DNA from: CAISIP01 sp965278985
Lineage (GTDB): Bacteria; Pseudomonadota; Gammaproteobacteria; Burkholderiales; Burkholderiaceae_C
Direction: 5' to 3'
DNA length: 64,000 nucleotides
NCBI GenBank assembly: GCA_965278985.1
Contig: OZ257131.1
Location: 1,178,001-1,242,000, forward strand
Part shown: positions 1 to 8,415 of the stretch, in pieces
How the letters are laid out: the number at the start of each line of letters is the position of its first letter
Numbering within the stretch: the first letter of the stretch is position 1
Notes under the pieces: model-generated
What the model was told of the DNA's origin: nothing
Database searches by the model: none
What the model saw: only the letters and a program-made list of their open reading frames with translations
Made by a program: the position numbers and the translations under genes

Positions 1-1
1 G

Positions 2-1162
2 GCACAGCGGCTGATGGGCTACCTGCAGATCGGCGCGCGGCCTTCCGCCGACCACTACCTGGCGCTGGTGGCGGCGCACGACGCACAGGCCGGTGCGCTG
101 CCGGACGGCGGCCAGCCCTATCCCTTCTTCCTGGCCCATCCCTTCGCGCAGCCTCTGTCCGAATTCGACGCCACGCTGGGCCCGCCCTCCGATTGGCTCG
201 TCGAGTGGAAGTGGGATGGCATCCGCGCGCAGCTCGTGCACCGCGCGGGCGTGGTGGCCGTGTGGTCGCGCGGGGAGGAGCTGGTCAGCGAGCGTTTCCC
301 CGAGCTGGTGCAGCTTGGGGAGGCATTGCCCGATGGCACGGTGCTCGATGGCGAGATCCTGGTCTGGCGCGGCACGCCGGGGCAGGTGCAGCCCTTCGCC
401 GACCTGCAGAAACGCATCGGCCGCAAGACCCTGGGCCCCAAGATCCTGCGCGACATCCCCGTGGTGCTGTGCGCCTATGACCTGCTGGAAGAGGCCGGCG
501 TGGACCTGCGCACGCTGCCGCAGTGGCAGCGCCGCGCACGGCTGGAGGCATTGGCGCAGGACGCGGCCCATCCCACGCTGGTGATCAGCCCGCTGGTGAC
601 GGGTGACAGCTGGCAGGCACTGGCCGCCACGCGCGAGGATGCCCGTGCGCGCGGCGTCGAGGGCTTCATGCTCAAGCGCCGCGACGCGTCCTACGGTGTG
701 GGCCGCACCAAGGACGTGGGCCTGTGGCTCAAGTGGAAGATTGACCCGCTCTCCGTGGACGCAGTGCTGGTCTACGCGCAACGCGGCCACGGGCGCCGCG
801 CGAGCCTCTACAGCGACTACACCTTCGCCGTCTGGAGCGGTCCGCCGGAGGACCCCGAGCGGCACCTCGTGCCTTTCGCCAAGGCCTACTCGGGCCTCAC
901 GGACGCCGAGATGCGCCGCGTGGACGCCGTGGTGCGCGCCACCACCGTCGAGAGTTTTGGCCCGGTGCGCAGCGTGAAGCCCACTTTGGTATTCGAACTC
1001 GGCTTCGAGGGCATCGCGCGCAGCACGCGCCACAAGAGCGGCATCGCCACACGCTTCCCGCGCATGCTGCGCTGGCGCGAGGACAAGCCCATTGCCGAGG
1101 CCGACACGCTGGCCACGCTGGCGGCGCTGTTGCCGCCTGAAGCCGTACCGGGGAAGGTGTGA
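2..1162 (+). CDS. ATP-dependent DNA ligase, C-terminal part (5' end outside window)
   Basis: Seals DNA nicks using ATP through a ligase-adenylate intermediate; acts in the cytoplasm. The reading frame is open to the left edge and the first visible codons read AQRLMGY, so the N-terminal part of the protein lies upstream. The catalytic lysine motif KWDG is at about 209-220, followed by LDGEIL, EGFMLKR and WLKWKI, matching nucleotidyltransferase motifs I, III, IV and V; an OB-fold C-terminus follows. The stop overlaps the next start (GTGA), so it is co-translated with the Lhr-type helicase. Together with PdeM this is the known ligase-associated repair set; the usual fourth member, a beta-lactamase-fold exonuclease, would be expected upstream and cannot be seen. 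Family assignment is confident; the exact subclass name is inferred from the neighbours. Confidence 0.93.
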   Translation, partial: AQRLMGYLQIGARPSADHYLALVAAHDAQAGALPDGGQPYPFFLAHPFAQPLSEFDATLGPPSDWLVEWKWDGIRAQLVHRAGVVAVWSRGEELVSERFPELVQLGEALPDGTVLDGEILVWRGTPGQVQPFADLQKRIGRKTLGPKILRDIPVVLCAYDLLEEAGVDLRTLPQWQRRARLEALAQDAAHPTLVISPLVTGDSWQALAATREDARARGVEGFMLKRRDASYGVGRTKDVGLWLKWKIDPLSVDAVLVYAQRGHGRRASLYSDYTFAVWSGPPEDPERHLVPFAKAYSGLTDAEMRRVDAVVRATTVESFGPVRSVKPTLVFELGFEGIARSTRHKSGIATRFPRMLRWREDKPIAEADTLATLAALLPPEAVPGKV

Positions 1163-3972
1163 CCCCGTTGGCGACCAAGGCATTGACCCCATCGGCGAAG
1201 AAGCCAGCGGCCAAACCCCTGGGCAAGGCGCCCGGGAAGCCTGCAGCAAAGGCCGCCAGGACGGTGCCAGCCCGCGCCAAGCCGGTCACGCTCACGGCCG
1301 TGCGCACGTGGATGGCCTCCCGCGGCCGCAAGCCCTTCACTTTCCAACGTGCCGTGTGGCAGGCGATGGCCCGCGGCGAGAGCGGCCTGCTGCATGCCAA
1401 TGCCGGCACCGGCAAGACGCTGGCCGTGTGGCTGGGCGCGCTGTTGGCGCTCGCGCCGCCTCTGCCCCCTGCATCCGCCACGGCCTACGCGCGGTCCACG
1501 CGCGCCATTGGGCCACCGCTGACCGTGTTGTGGATCACCCCCATGCGCGCACTGGCCGCCGACACGCTGCGCGCGCTGCGCGAGGCGCTGGAGGCGCTAG
1601 CACCGCATTGGACCAGCGGCCTGCGCAGCGGCGACACCGCGTCGGCGGACCGCGCCGCGCAGGACCGCCGCCTGCCCACCGTGCTGGTCACCACGCCCGA
1701 GAGCCTGTCCCTGCTGCTGGCGCGCGCGGATGCCTGCGAGGTGCTGCGGTCGGTGCAGCTGGCGGTGGTGGACGAATGGCACGAGCTGCTGGGCAACAAG
1801 CGCGGCGTGCAGGTGCAGCTGGCCCTGGCCCGCCTGCGCCGGCTGCAACCCGCGCTGATGACCTGGGGCCTGTCGGCGACGCTGGGCAACCTGGACGAAG
1901 GCCTGGAGGTGCTCGTGGGCCGGGGCCGCTCAGAGGATGCACCCGCGCCGCTGGTCGTGCACGGCGAGGTGCCCAAGGAGCTGGGCATCGACACGCTGCT
2001 GCCCGCGCGCGCCGAGCGCTTCGCCTGGGCCGGCCACATGGGGCTGCGCATGCTGCCGCAGGTCATCGACGTGCTCGAGGCCTCGGGCTCCACGCTGGTC
2101 TTTACCAACACCCGCTCGCAGGCCGAGCGCTGGTACCAGGCCCTGCTGGAGGCACGGCCCGACTGGGCGGGCGTGCTTGCGCTGCACCACGGCTCGCTGG
2201 ACGGCAGCGTGCGCGAATGGGTGGAGCTGGGCCTGAAGAACGGCAGCCTGCGTGCGGTGGTGTGCACCTCCAGCCTGGACCTGGGCGTGGACTTCCTGCC
2301 CGTGGAGCGCGTGCTGCAGATCGGCTCGGCCAAGGGCGTGGCGCGGCTGGTGCAGCGCGCCGGGCGATCGGGCCATGCGCCCGGCCGCTCGGCGCGCGTG
2401 ACGCTGGTGCCCACCCACAGCCTGGAATTGGTGGAGGCCGCCGCCGCGCGTTCCGCCATCCAGGCCGGCGAAATGGAGAAACGCCATTCGCCGCACGAGC
2501 CGTTGGACGTGCTGGTGCAGCACCTGGTGACGGTGGCGTTAGGCGGCGGCTTCGTCGCCGACGAGCTGCGCGAGGAAGTGCGCAGCACCGTGGCCTACCA
2601 GGACCTGTCGGATACCAACTGGCAGTGGTGCCTGGATTTCGTGCGCCAGGGTGGCAGCGCGCTGGCCGCCTATCCTGACTACCAGCGCGCCGTGCCGGAC
2701 ACCGAGGGCGTGTGGCGTGTGCCCGATGCGCGGCTGGCGCGGCGCCACCGCGTGAACATCGGCACCATCGTGAGCGACGCCAGCATCAGCGTGCAGTACT
2801 GGCAGTCCGGCGCGGCGCAGGGCGCCAGGCTGGGCAGCGTGGAGGAGTCCTTCATCGCGCGCATGCAGGCTGGCGACGTGTTCATGTTCGCCGGCAAGCT
2901 GCTGGAGCTGGTGCGCGTGCACCAGATGACGGCCTATGTGCGGCGCGCCAAGGCGGGCAGTGCCGCGCTGCCGCGCTGGAACGGAGGCCGCTTCCCGCTT
3001 TCCGACACGCTGGCGCAGGCGCTGCTGCGTGCGCTGGCCGACGCGGATGCCGGTGTCTACGACAGCCCCGAGATGCAGTGCGTGCGCCCGCTGCTGGAGA
3101 TCCAGCGCCGCTGGTCCGCGCTGCCCACGCCGCAGGTGCTGCTGGCCGAGACGCTGCGCAGCCGCGAGGGCTACCACCTGTTCCTGTACCCCTTCGCGGG
3201 GCGTGTGGTGCACCTGGGCCTGGCCGGCCTGCTGGCTTGGCGGGCCGCGCAGCGGGAGCCGCGCACCTTTTCCATCGCCGTCAACGACTACGGGCTGGAG
3301 CTGCTGAGCGCGCAGCCCATGGACTGGGACACGCTGCTGCCCCCGTGCCTCGCGCCACCGGCGGCCGTGGGCGCGCAGGATGCACACCAGGTGCTGCTGT
3401 CCGAGGTGCTGGCCAGCCTCAACGCCACCGAGCTCGCGCGCCGGCGCTTCCGCGAGATCGCGCGCATCGCCGGCCTGATCTTCCAGAGCCACCCCGGCGA
3501 GCAGCGCAGCAACCGGCAGCTGCAGGCTTCGGCCTCGCTGTTCTTCGAGGTGTTCCAGAAATACGACCCCGCCAACCTGCTGCTGCACCAGGCCCAGCAG
3601 GAGCTGCTGCGCCAGGAGCTGGACGTGGCGCGCCTGGCCGAGGTGTTGGCCCATGCGCAGACGCAGCAGCTGCGCATGGTGGCGCTGAAGAAGCCGTCGC
3701 CGATGGCGTTTCCGCTGATGGTGGAGCGCTTCCGCGAGAAGCTCAGCAACGAATCCGTGGCCGACCGCATTGCGCGCATGGTGGCCGACCTGGAGGCCGC
3801 CGCGGGGGGCGAGGCCGTGGGCACCGGCCATGAGGATGCCGCCTCGGTGTTCGGGCCCGCCGCGGCGCAAGCTGCCGCGGGCGAGGCGCTGGCGCTCGCC
3901 GCACAACCGGCAGCCACGCCACGCCCGCCGCGTCACGGACGCCGCGGCAACCGGCAGCGCCGCAGCCCCTGA
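1159..3972 (+). CDS. Ligase-associated Lhr-Core DEXH helicase
   Basis: Superfamily-2 ATP-dependent helicase expected to translocate on single-stranded DNA and unwind 3'-tailed duplexes in repair. The GTG start overlaps the ligase stop by four bases. The first 45 residues are a Lys/Ala/Pro-rich tail. Walker A is ANAGTGKTL at about residues 80-88, the DEWH box (a DEXH variant) is near 203-206, SAT-type motif III reads GLSATLG, and helicase motif VI is QRAGRSGH near 398-405. A winged-helix and Lhr-specific C-terminal region follow, ending in an Arg-rich tail. At 937 residues it is much shorter than the roughly 1500-residue enterobacterial Lhr, as expected for the ligase-associated form. It sits between the ligase and PdeM, supporting a joint repair role. 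Confidence 0.93.
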   Translation: MTPLATKALTPSAKKPAAKPLGKAPGKPAAKAARTVPARAKPVTLTAVRTWMASRGRKPFTFQRAVWQAMARGESGLLHANAGTGKTLAVWLGALLALAPPLPPASATAYARSTRAIGPPLTVLWITPMRALAADTLRALREALEALAPHWTSGLRSGDTASADRAAQDRRLPTVLVTTPESLSLLLARADACEVLRSVQLAVVDEWHELLGNKRGVQVQLALARLRRLQPALMTWGLSATLGNLDEGLEVLVGRGRSEDAPAPLVVHGEVPKELGIDTLLPARAERFAWAGHMGLRMLPQVIDVLEASGSTLVFTNTRSQAERWYQALLEARPDWAGVLALHHGSLDGSVREWVELGLKNGSLRAVVCTSSLDLGVDFLPVERVLQIGSAKGVARLVQRAGRSGHAPGRSARVTLVPTHSLELVEAAAARSAIQAGEMEKRHSPHEPLDVLVQHLVTVALGGGFVADELREEVRSTVAYQDLSDTNWQWCLDFVRQGGSALAAYPDYQRAVPDTEGVWRVPDARLARRHRVNIGTIVSDASISVQYWQSGAAQGARLGSVEESFIARMQAGDVFMFAGKLLELVRVHQMTAYVRRAKAGSAALPRWNGGRFPLSDTLAQALLRALADADAGVYDSPEMQCVRPLLEIQRRWSALPTPQVLLAETLRSREGYHLFLYPFAGRVVHLGLAGLLAWRAAQREPRTFSIAVNDYGLELLSAQPMDWDTLLPPCLAPPAAVGAQDAHQVLLSEVLASLNATELARRRFREIARIAGLIFQSHPGEQRSNRQLQASASLFFEVFQKYDPANLLLHQAQQELLRQELDVARLAEVLAHAQTQQLRMVALKKPSPMAFPLMVERFREKLSNESVADRIARMVADLEAAAGGEAVGTGHEDAASVFGPAAAQAAAGEALALAAQPAATPRPPRHGRRGNRQRRSP

Positions 3973-3998
3973 GCGCGCGCTAGGTTTCAATCTCGTTC

Positions 3999-4685
3999 AT
4001 GGACGCACCTTCGTCGCAGACCCTTCAGTTACAAGGCGAATCGCTGACGCTTTTGCCCGAGCACGCCGTGTGGTGGCCCGCGCGCCACACGCTGCTGGTG
4101 GCCGACCTGCACCTGGGCAAGGCCGCGAGTTTCCGTGCCCACGGCTTGCCCGTGCCCTCCGGCACCACCCGGGACAACCTTCAGCGCCTGAGCCTGCTCG
4201 TGGCGCGCCACGCGGCCCGCCGCGTCGTGTTCCTCGGCGACTTCCTGCATTCCGTGGCGGCACGCCACGCCGACGTGCTGGCGCAGGCCCAGGCCTGGCG
4301 CGATGCGCATGCGGCGCTGGACTGCGTGCTGGTGCGCGGCAACCACGACCACCATGCGGGTGATCCGCCGGCGGCGCTCGGGCTGCAGGTGGTGGACGAG
4401 CCGTGGCCGCTCGCGGTCGATGCGCGCCTGCTCGCCTGCCACCATCCGCAGATCGCGCCCGGCCACACGGTGCTGGCCGGCCACTGGCATCCCGCGGTGG
4501 TGCTGCGGGGGCCGGCGCGCGACCGCGAGCGGCTGCCATGCTTCGCCCACAGCCCTGGGCAGTTGGTGCTGCCGTCCTTCGGCGCCTTCACGGGCAGCAC
4601 CAGCCGTCCGTTGCCGCAGGACGCTCGCCTGTACCCGGTCGGCGGCGGGCGCGTCTGGCCGCCGGTAGTTCATCACTTCGGGTGA
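3999..4685 (+). CDS. pdeM: Ligase-associated metallophosphoesterase PdeM
   Basis: Calcineurin-like binuclear-metal phosphoesterase. Metal-binding motifs appear in the expected order: ADLHLGK (residues about 35-41), GDFLHS (81-86), RGNHDHH (113-119) and GHWHP (161-165). Length (228 residues) matches the ligase-associated PdeM family. It starts 26 bases after the helicase stop and is probably in the same transcript, although no strong Shine-Dalgarno precedes the ATG. Purified homologues are reported to hydrolyse cyclic phosphodiesters, but the physiological substrate is not settled; the role here is inferred from the conserved linkage with ligase and helicase. Confidence 0.92.
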   Translation: MDAPSSQTLQLQGESLTLLPEHAVWWPARHTLLVADLHLGKAASFRAHGLPVPSGTTRDNLQRLSLLVARHAARRVVFLGDFLHSVAARHADVLAQAQAWRDAHAALDCVLVRGNHDHHAGDPPAALGLQVVDEPWPLAVDARLLACHHPQIAPGHTVLAGHWHPAVVLRGPARDRERLPCFAHSPGQLVLPSFGAFTGSTSRPLPQDARLYPVGGGRVWPPVVHHFG

Positions 4686-4769
4686 ATCCACGCGTCTGGC
4701 GGCCTGTGCAGGGCAGGGTGTCCATTCCATAGTGGCTGCCCCGGCCCAAGGCCTGCTCCGGAGCATTCC

Positions 4770-5690
4770 ATGAACGATCCACACACCCGCCGCCACTGGC
4801 TGGGCACGCTGCTGGCGTGGCCGCTGGTGGCCAGCCTGCCGGCACGCGCCGCCGGCACGGCCCTGCCAGCGGATACGCCCTCGGCATCGGCATCGGCATC
4901 GGCAACGCCACCCGCGCCGCCGCCGCTGATGCTCGCCCAGTCCTACCACCCCGGCATCGACCTGCGTGGCTACTGGATCAGCGAGAAATACGATGGCGTG
5001 CGCGGCTACTGGGATGGTCGCCAGCTGTGGCTGCGCAGTGGCATCGCGGTGCAGCCACCCGCATGGTTCACGGCAGGGTGGCCCGCCGAGCCACTGGACG
5101 GCGAACTCTGGGCCGGCCGCGGCGCCTTTGACCAGGTGGCTGGCACCTTGCGCCAGCAGCCTGCGCAGACAGAACGTTGGCGCCAATTGCGCTTCATGGT
5201 CTTCGACCTGCCGGCCACCAAGGAAATCTTCGACGCCCGCCGCGTGACGCTGGGCGGCCTGCTGCGGCAAGGCGGCACGCACATCGCAGCGGTACCCCAC
5301 CGCCGCGTGGACGATCACAAGGCGCTGCAGGCCTTGCTGCGCGATACGGTGGCGGCAGGCGGCGAGGGCCTGATGCTCAACCGCGGCGACGCCCCCTACC
5401 GCGCGCTGCGCAGCGACGACCTGCTGAAGCTCAAGCCCCTCGACGATGCCGAGGCGGTGGTGCTCTCGCAGGTGCCGGGTCGTGGCAAACACGCAGGGCG
5501 CATGGGCGCTCTGTGGGTGCAGACGGCGGACGGCGTGCGCTTCAAGCTCGGCAGCGGATTCAGCGACGCGCAGCGTGACGATCCTCCTGATGCCGGTGCG
5601 CGCGTGGTCTACCAGTTCAACGGGCTCACGGCGAAGGGCGTGCCGCGGTTCGCGCGATTCCTGCGGGTGCGGGAAGCGATGGAGGGTTGA
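4770..5690 (+). CDS. ligE: Exported ATP-dependent DNA ligase, LigE type
   Basis: Minimal ATP-dependent DNA ligase of 306 residues. The N-terminus carries a signal peptide with an RR pair (residues 7-8), a hydrophobic core and a likely cleavage after PARAAG near residue 28. The nucleotidyltransferase core has the catalytic Lys73 in EKYDGVR, then LDGELW, EGLMLNR and LLKLKPLDD, and ends with a short OB domain. LigE enzymes are periplasmic in naturally transformable Proteobacteria and are thought to seal nicks in incoming DNA. The start is preceded by CCGGAG 7 bases upstream. Its position straight after the cytoplasmic ligase-Lhr-PdeM set places two unrelated ATP-dependent ligases within 5 kb. 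Whether the leader is Tat or Sec is not decided. Confidence 0.88.
   Translation: MNDPHTRRHWLGTLLAWPLVASLPARAAGTALPADTPSASASASATPPAPPPLMLAQSYHPGIDLRGYWISEKYDGVRGYWDGRQLWLRSGIAVQPPAWFTAGWPAEPLDGELWAGRGAFDQVAGTLRQQPAQTERWRQLRFMVFDLPATKEIFDARRVTLGGLLRQGGTHIAAVPHRRVDDHKALQALLRDTVAAGGEGLMLNRGDAPYRALRSDDLLKLKPLDDAEAVVLSQVPGRGKHAGRMGALWVQTADGVRFKLGSGFSDAQRDDPPDAGARVVYQFNGLTAKGVPRFARFLRVREAMEG
4881..4904 (+). repeat. Four tandem copies of hexamer TCGGCA inside ligE
   Basis: Four perfect TCGGCA units encode Ser-Ala four times in the linker just after the signal peptide of the exported ligase. Copy-number change by slippage would keep the frame and only alter linker length. Confidence 0.85.
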
Positions 5691-5713
5691 AAGGGGATGG
5701 TTCGGGTTTAAGG

Positions 5714-5749
5714 GTAGTGTGCGCATAATGTGCATAAAATGTGCACTAC
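5714..5749. promoter_or_regulatory. Candidate promoter/operator of the Xre-RES module
   Basis: The segment begins with GTAGTG and ends with CACTAC, an outer inverted repeat. Between them are three GTGCATA-like half-repeats, and CATAAT resembles a -10 hexamer. It lies directly before the antitoxin Shine-Dalgarno, where Xre-type antitoxins normally bind to autoregulate. The repeat is seen; its function is inferred. Confidence 0.55.
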
Positions 5750-5767
5750 CAAAAAGGAGCTCCTTCC

Positions 5768-6136
5768 ATGGCCGCGATCTTTGCCGACGTCCTCGAATCC
5801 ACCCGCGAAGCCGGGACATCCCGATTTTCGGCGTCCGGCATTGCCGCCATCCTCGGCTTGCAGCAACAGGATCTGGCGGAGCTGGCCGGAGTGCATCGCA
5901 ACACTTTGCGCACACACCCGGAGTCGCCACGCCTGCAGGCCGCATTGCGTGATCTGATGCGCCTGATGTCTGCGGCTGCCATGGTGCAGCCAGACCCCCA
6001 GCGGGCGGCGTTCCTGGTCAAGAACGAACCGATCGCTGCTTTCCGGCACAAGACCCTTCTGCAACTCGTTCAGGAAGGTCGCGTCGATGACGCGATAGCC
6101 TATCTGGAGTCGGTCAGTGCCGGGTTCAGCGGATGA
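5768..6136 (+). CDS. Xre/MbcA/ParS-type antitoxin
   Basis: Antitoxin of an Xre-RES toxin-antitoxin pair, expected to bind and mask the toxin and to repress its own promoter. The protein is 122 residues: a helix-turn-helix-like region with the run GLQQQDLAELAGVHR (about residues 29-43), then a C-terminal MbcA/ParS-type toxin-binding domain containing NEPIAAF and LVQEGRVDDAIAYLES. The ATG at 5768 is preferred over the in-frame GTG at 5741 because AAGGAG at 5754-5759 is spaced 8 bases from it and the GTG lies within the palindrome. The stop overlaps the toxin start (ATGA), coupling translation of the pair. Confidence 0.87.
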   Translation: MAAIFADVLESTREAGTSRFSASGIAAILGLQQQDLAELAGVHRNTLRTHPESPRLQAALRDLMRLMSAAAMVQPDPQRAAFLVKNEPIAAFRHKTLLQLVQEGRVDDAIAYLESVSAGFSG

Positions 6137-6660
6137 TCCTCTGCGAACTTGCGGCCGGCACCGTACTCTTCCGCGCACACACGCCCCAGTGGGCGAGCAG
6201 GCCCACCAGTGGCATGGGCGCAGCGGCAAGGGGCGGGCGGTTCAACCGCGAGGGCGTTGAAGCGCTGTACCTTTCGCTGTATGAGACGACCGCGCTGCGC
6301 GAGTACCAGCAGACCTCCCCGTTTCTGCCGCCATGCACGATGTGTTCGTACACCGTTGCCTTGAGCCGCCTGGTCGATCTGCGCCAACTTCACCACGGGA
6401 CGCCATGGGATGCGCTGTGGCACGACTGGCAGGAAGACTGGCGACATCTTCGATTCGAGCAGCACATCGAACCACCCACCTGGGTACTGGCCGACATGGT
6501 GTTCGCCGAGGGCCACACCGGCATCCTGTTCCCGAGCCAGGTGCATCCAGGCGGGAGCAACGTCGTTGTCTTCGTGGAGCGGCTTGCAGACGGCAACTTC
6601 GTTCGTGTCAACGACCCGGACGGGCGCCTGCCACGTGATCCATCGAGCTGGAGCGCATAG
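6133..6660 (+). CDS. RES-domain toxin
   Basis: RES-family toxins are ADP-ribosyltransferase-fold enzymes that destroy NAD+ (phosphorolysis or hydrolysis) and stop growth. The protein is 175 residues, typical for the family. The conserved Arg lies in VLFRAHTP, followed by GGRFN, the Glu in SLYETTALREYQ and the Ser in LFPSQVHPGG, which together define the RES signature. The gene starts within the antitoxin stop codon (ATGA overlap). The coding frame and all three signature residues are intact, so the module looks functional. Confidence 0.88.
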   Translation: MILCELAAGTVLFRAHTPQWASRPTSGMGAAARGGRFNREGVEALYLSLYETTALREYQQTSPFLPPCTMCSYTVALSRLVDLRQLHHGTPWDALWHDWQEDWRHLRFEQHIEPPTWVLADMVFAEGHTGILFPSQVHPGGSNVVVFVERLADGNFVRVNDPDGRLPRDPSSWSA

Positions 6661-6705
6661 CGCTTCCCACCCTTCAACCCGGGTTCCTCCCTGCCAAGAC
6701 ACACC

Positions 6706-8394
6706 ATGCCAGCCTCCGCTTACCCCACACCCTACGAACTTGGCAACGGCAACCAGACCACCACGCTGGCCGAATGCACCGCCTTCTACCAGCGGCTCGC
6801 CGCTGACTTTCCCGAGGCCCTGCACTGGTTCACCATCGGCACCTCGGACGACGGCCTGCCGATGCATGCCGGCGTGGTCACGGCCGACGGCGTGTTCGAC
6901 CGCGAGGAGCTCCGGCGCCAGGGCCGGCCGGTGTTCTTCAACAACAACGGCATCCACCCCGGCGAGCCCGAGGGCATCGACGTGTGCATGGCGCTGGTGC
7001 GCGACTTCTGCACGCAGCCTGAGCGGCGTGCGGCGCTGGGCCGCACGGTGTTCCTGTTCATTCCGGTCTACAACGTGGACGGCAGCAACAACCGCCAGTC
7101 CACCTCACGCGCCAACCAGCTGGGGCCCGAGTCCTTCGGCTTCCGCGGTAACGGCCGGCACCTGGACCTGAACCGCGACTTCATCAAGTGCGACAGCCTG
7201 GCGGCGCAGGCCTTCAACCGCTTCTTCCAGGCCTGGGACCCGGAGGTGATGGTCGACACCCACACCTCCAACGGCGCCGACTACCAGCCCACGATGACGC
7301 TGATCCGCACGCAGTGCGACAAGCTCGGCGGCGCGCTTGGCGATTTCCTGCGGCAGGAGATGATGCCCGCGGTGTATGCCGGCACGGCGCAACGCGGCTG
7401 GGCCGCCTGCCCGTATGTGGACTGCATCGGCGAGACGCCCGACGAGGGCATCGTCGACATGATCGACATTCCGCGCTTCTCCACGGGCTACGCGGCGCTG
7501 CACCACACCATCGGCTTCATGCCCGAGACCCACATGCTCAAGCCGTACGCCGACCGCGTGGCCTCGATGCGCGCGCTGGTGGAGACGGTGCTGGACTTCA
7601 CGATAGCCCACGGCCCGCGCATCCAGGCGCTGCGGCAGCAGGACCGCGCCGCGCGGCCCGCGCATTGGCCGATGCAGTGGCGCACCGACCGCAGCCGCTC
7701 CACTATTCTGCGGTTCCAGGGCTACCGCGCCGTGTACCGTCCGAGCCTGCTGGGCGACTACCAGCGGCTGGCCTACGACCGCAGCCAGCCCTGGGAGCGC
7801 GACATCGTGCACTACGACCGCTGCGAGCCGGCGCTGAAGGTGCCGGCACCGCAGGGTTACCTGGTCCCGCAGGCCTGGCGCGAGGTCATCGAGCGGCTGG
7901 CGTGGAATGGCGTGGCGATGCAGCGGCTGGAGTCGGACCGGGCCTATGCCGATGCCCGCGTCTACCGCATTCGTAACCTGCGTTCACGCCCCGGTCCCTA
8001 CGAGGGCCACATGTTCCATGACGAGGTGGTGCTGGACGCGCGGCGCGAGACCGTGCAGGCCCGCGCCGGCGACGTGTGGATCCCGCTGGACCAGCCCGCG
8101 GCCAGGTACGCCGTGCAGACGCTGGAGCCGCAGGCCGAGGACAGCTTCTTCCGCTGGGGTTTCTTCAACAGCGTGTTGGAACGCAAGGAGCACTACTCGG
8201 CCTATGTGTTCGAGGACACGGCCGTGCAGATGCTGGAGGACGAGCCTGCGCTGAAGGCGTTGTTCACGCAGTGGAAGGCCGACAACCCCGACAAGCTGTC
8301 GGACCAGAAGGCGGTGTTGGACTTCCTCTACACCCACGGCGCGCGCCACGCGGAGCCGGAGTGGATGCGTTATCCCGTGGTGGCTGTCCTGTAG
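6706..8394 (+). CDS. M14-family zinc metallopeptidase
   Basis: Predicted zinc carboxypeptidase of 562 residues. Zinc ligands His84 and Glu87 are in GIHPGEPEG and the third ligand is probably His186 in DTHTSNGADY; HLDLNRDF carries the substrate-carboxylate Asn-Arg pair. No signal peptide is visible, so it is probably cytoplasmic. A long C-terminal region, beginning around residue 310, has no recognised domain by eye and includes tracts rich in Tyr and Arg. It starts 45 bases after the RES toxin and faces the acyl-CoA synthetase tail to tail. The physiological substrate is unknown. Confidence 0.85.
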   Translation: MPASAYPTPYELGNGNQTTTLAECTAFYQRLAADFPEALHWFTIGTSDDGLPMHAGVVTADGVFDREELRRQGRPVFFNNNGIHPGEPEGIDVCMALVRDFCTQPERRAALGRTVFLFIPVYNVDGSNNRQSTSRANQLGPESFGFRGNGRHLDLNRDFIKCDSLAAQAFNRFFQAWDPEVMVDTHTSNGADYQPTMTLIRTQCDKLGGALGDFLRQEMMPAVYAGTAQRGWAACPYVDCIGETPDEGIVDMIDIPRFSTGYAALHHTIGFMPETHMLKPYADRVASMRALVETVLDFTIAHGPRIQALRQQDRAARPAHWPMQWRTDRSRSTILRFQGYRAVYRPSLLGDYQRLAYDRSQPWERDIVHYDRCEPALKVPAPQGYLVPQAWREVIERLAWNGVAMQRLESDRAYADARVYRIRNLRSRPGPYEGHMFHDEVVLDARRETVQARAGDVWIPLDQPAARYAVQTLEPQAEDSFFRWGFFNSVLERKEHYSAYVFEDTAVQMLEDEPALKALFTQWKADNPDKLSDQKAVLDFLYTHGARHAEPEWMRYPVVAVL

Positions 8395-8415
8395 GCGCTT
8401 CCGTCCACCGGTGGT

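Noticed and set aside
5741..5767. Upstream GTG start for the Xre-type antitoxin
   Set aside because: The GTG lies in the palindrome and the Shine-Dalgarno is inside this extension, correctly spaced for the ATG at 5768.
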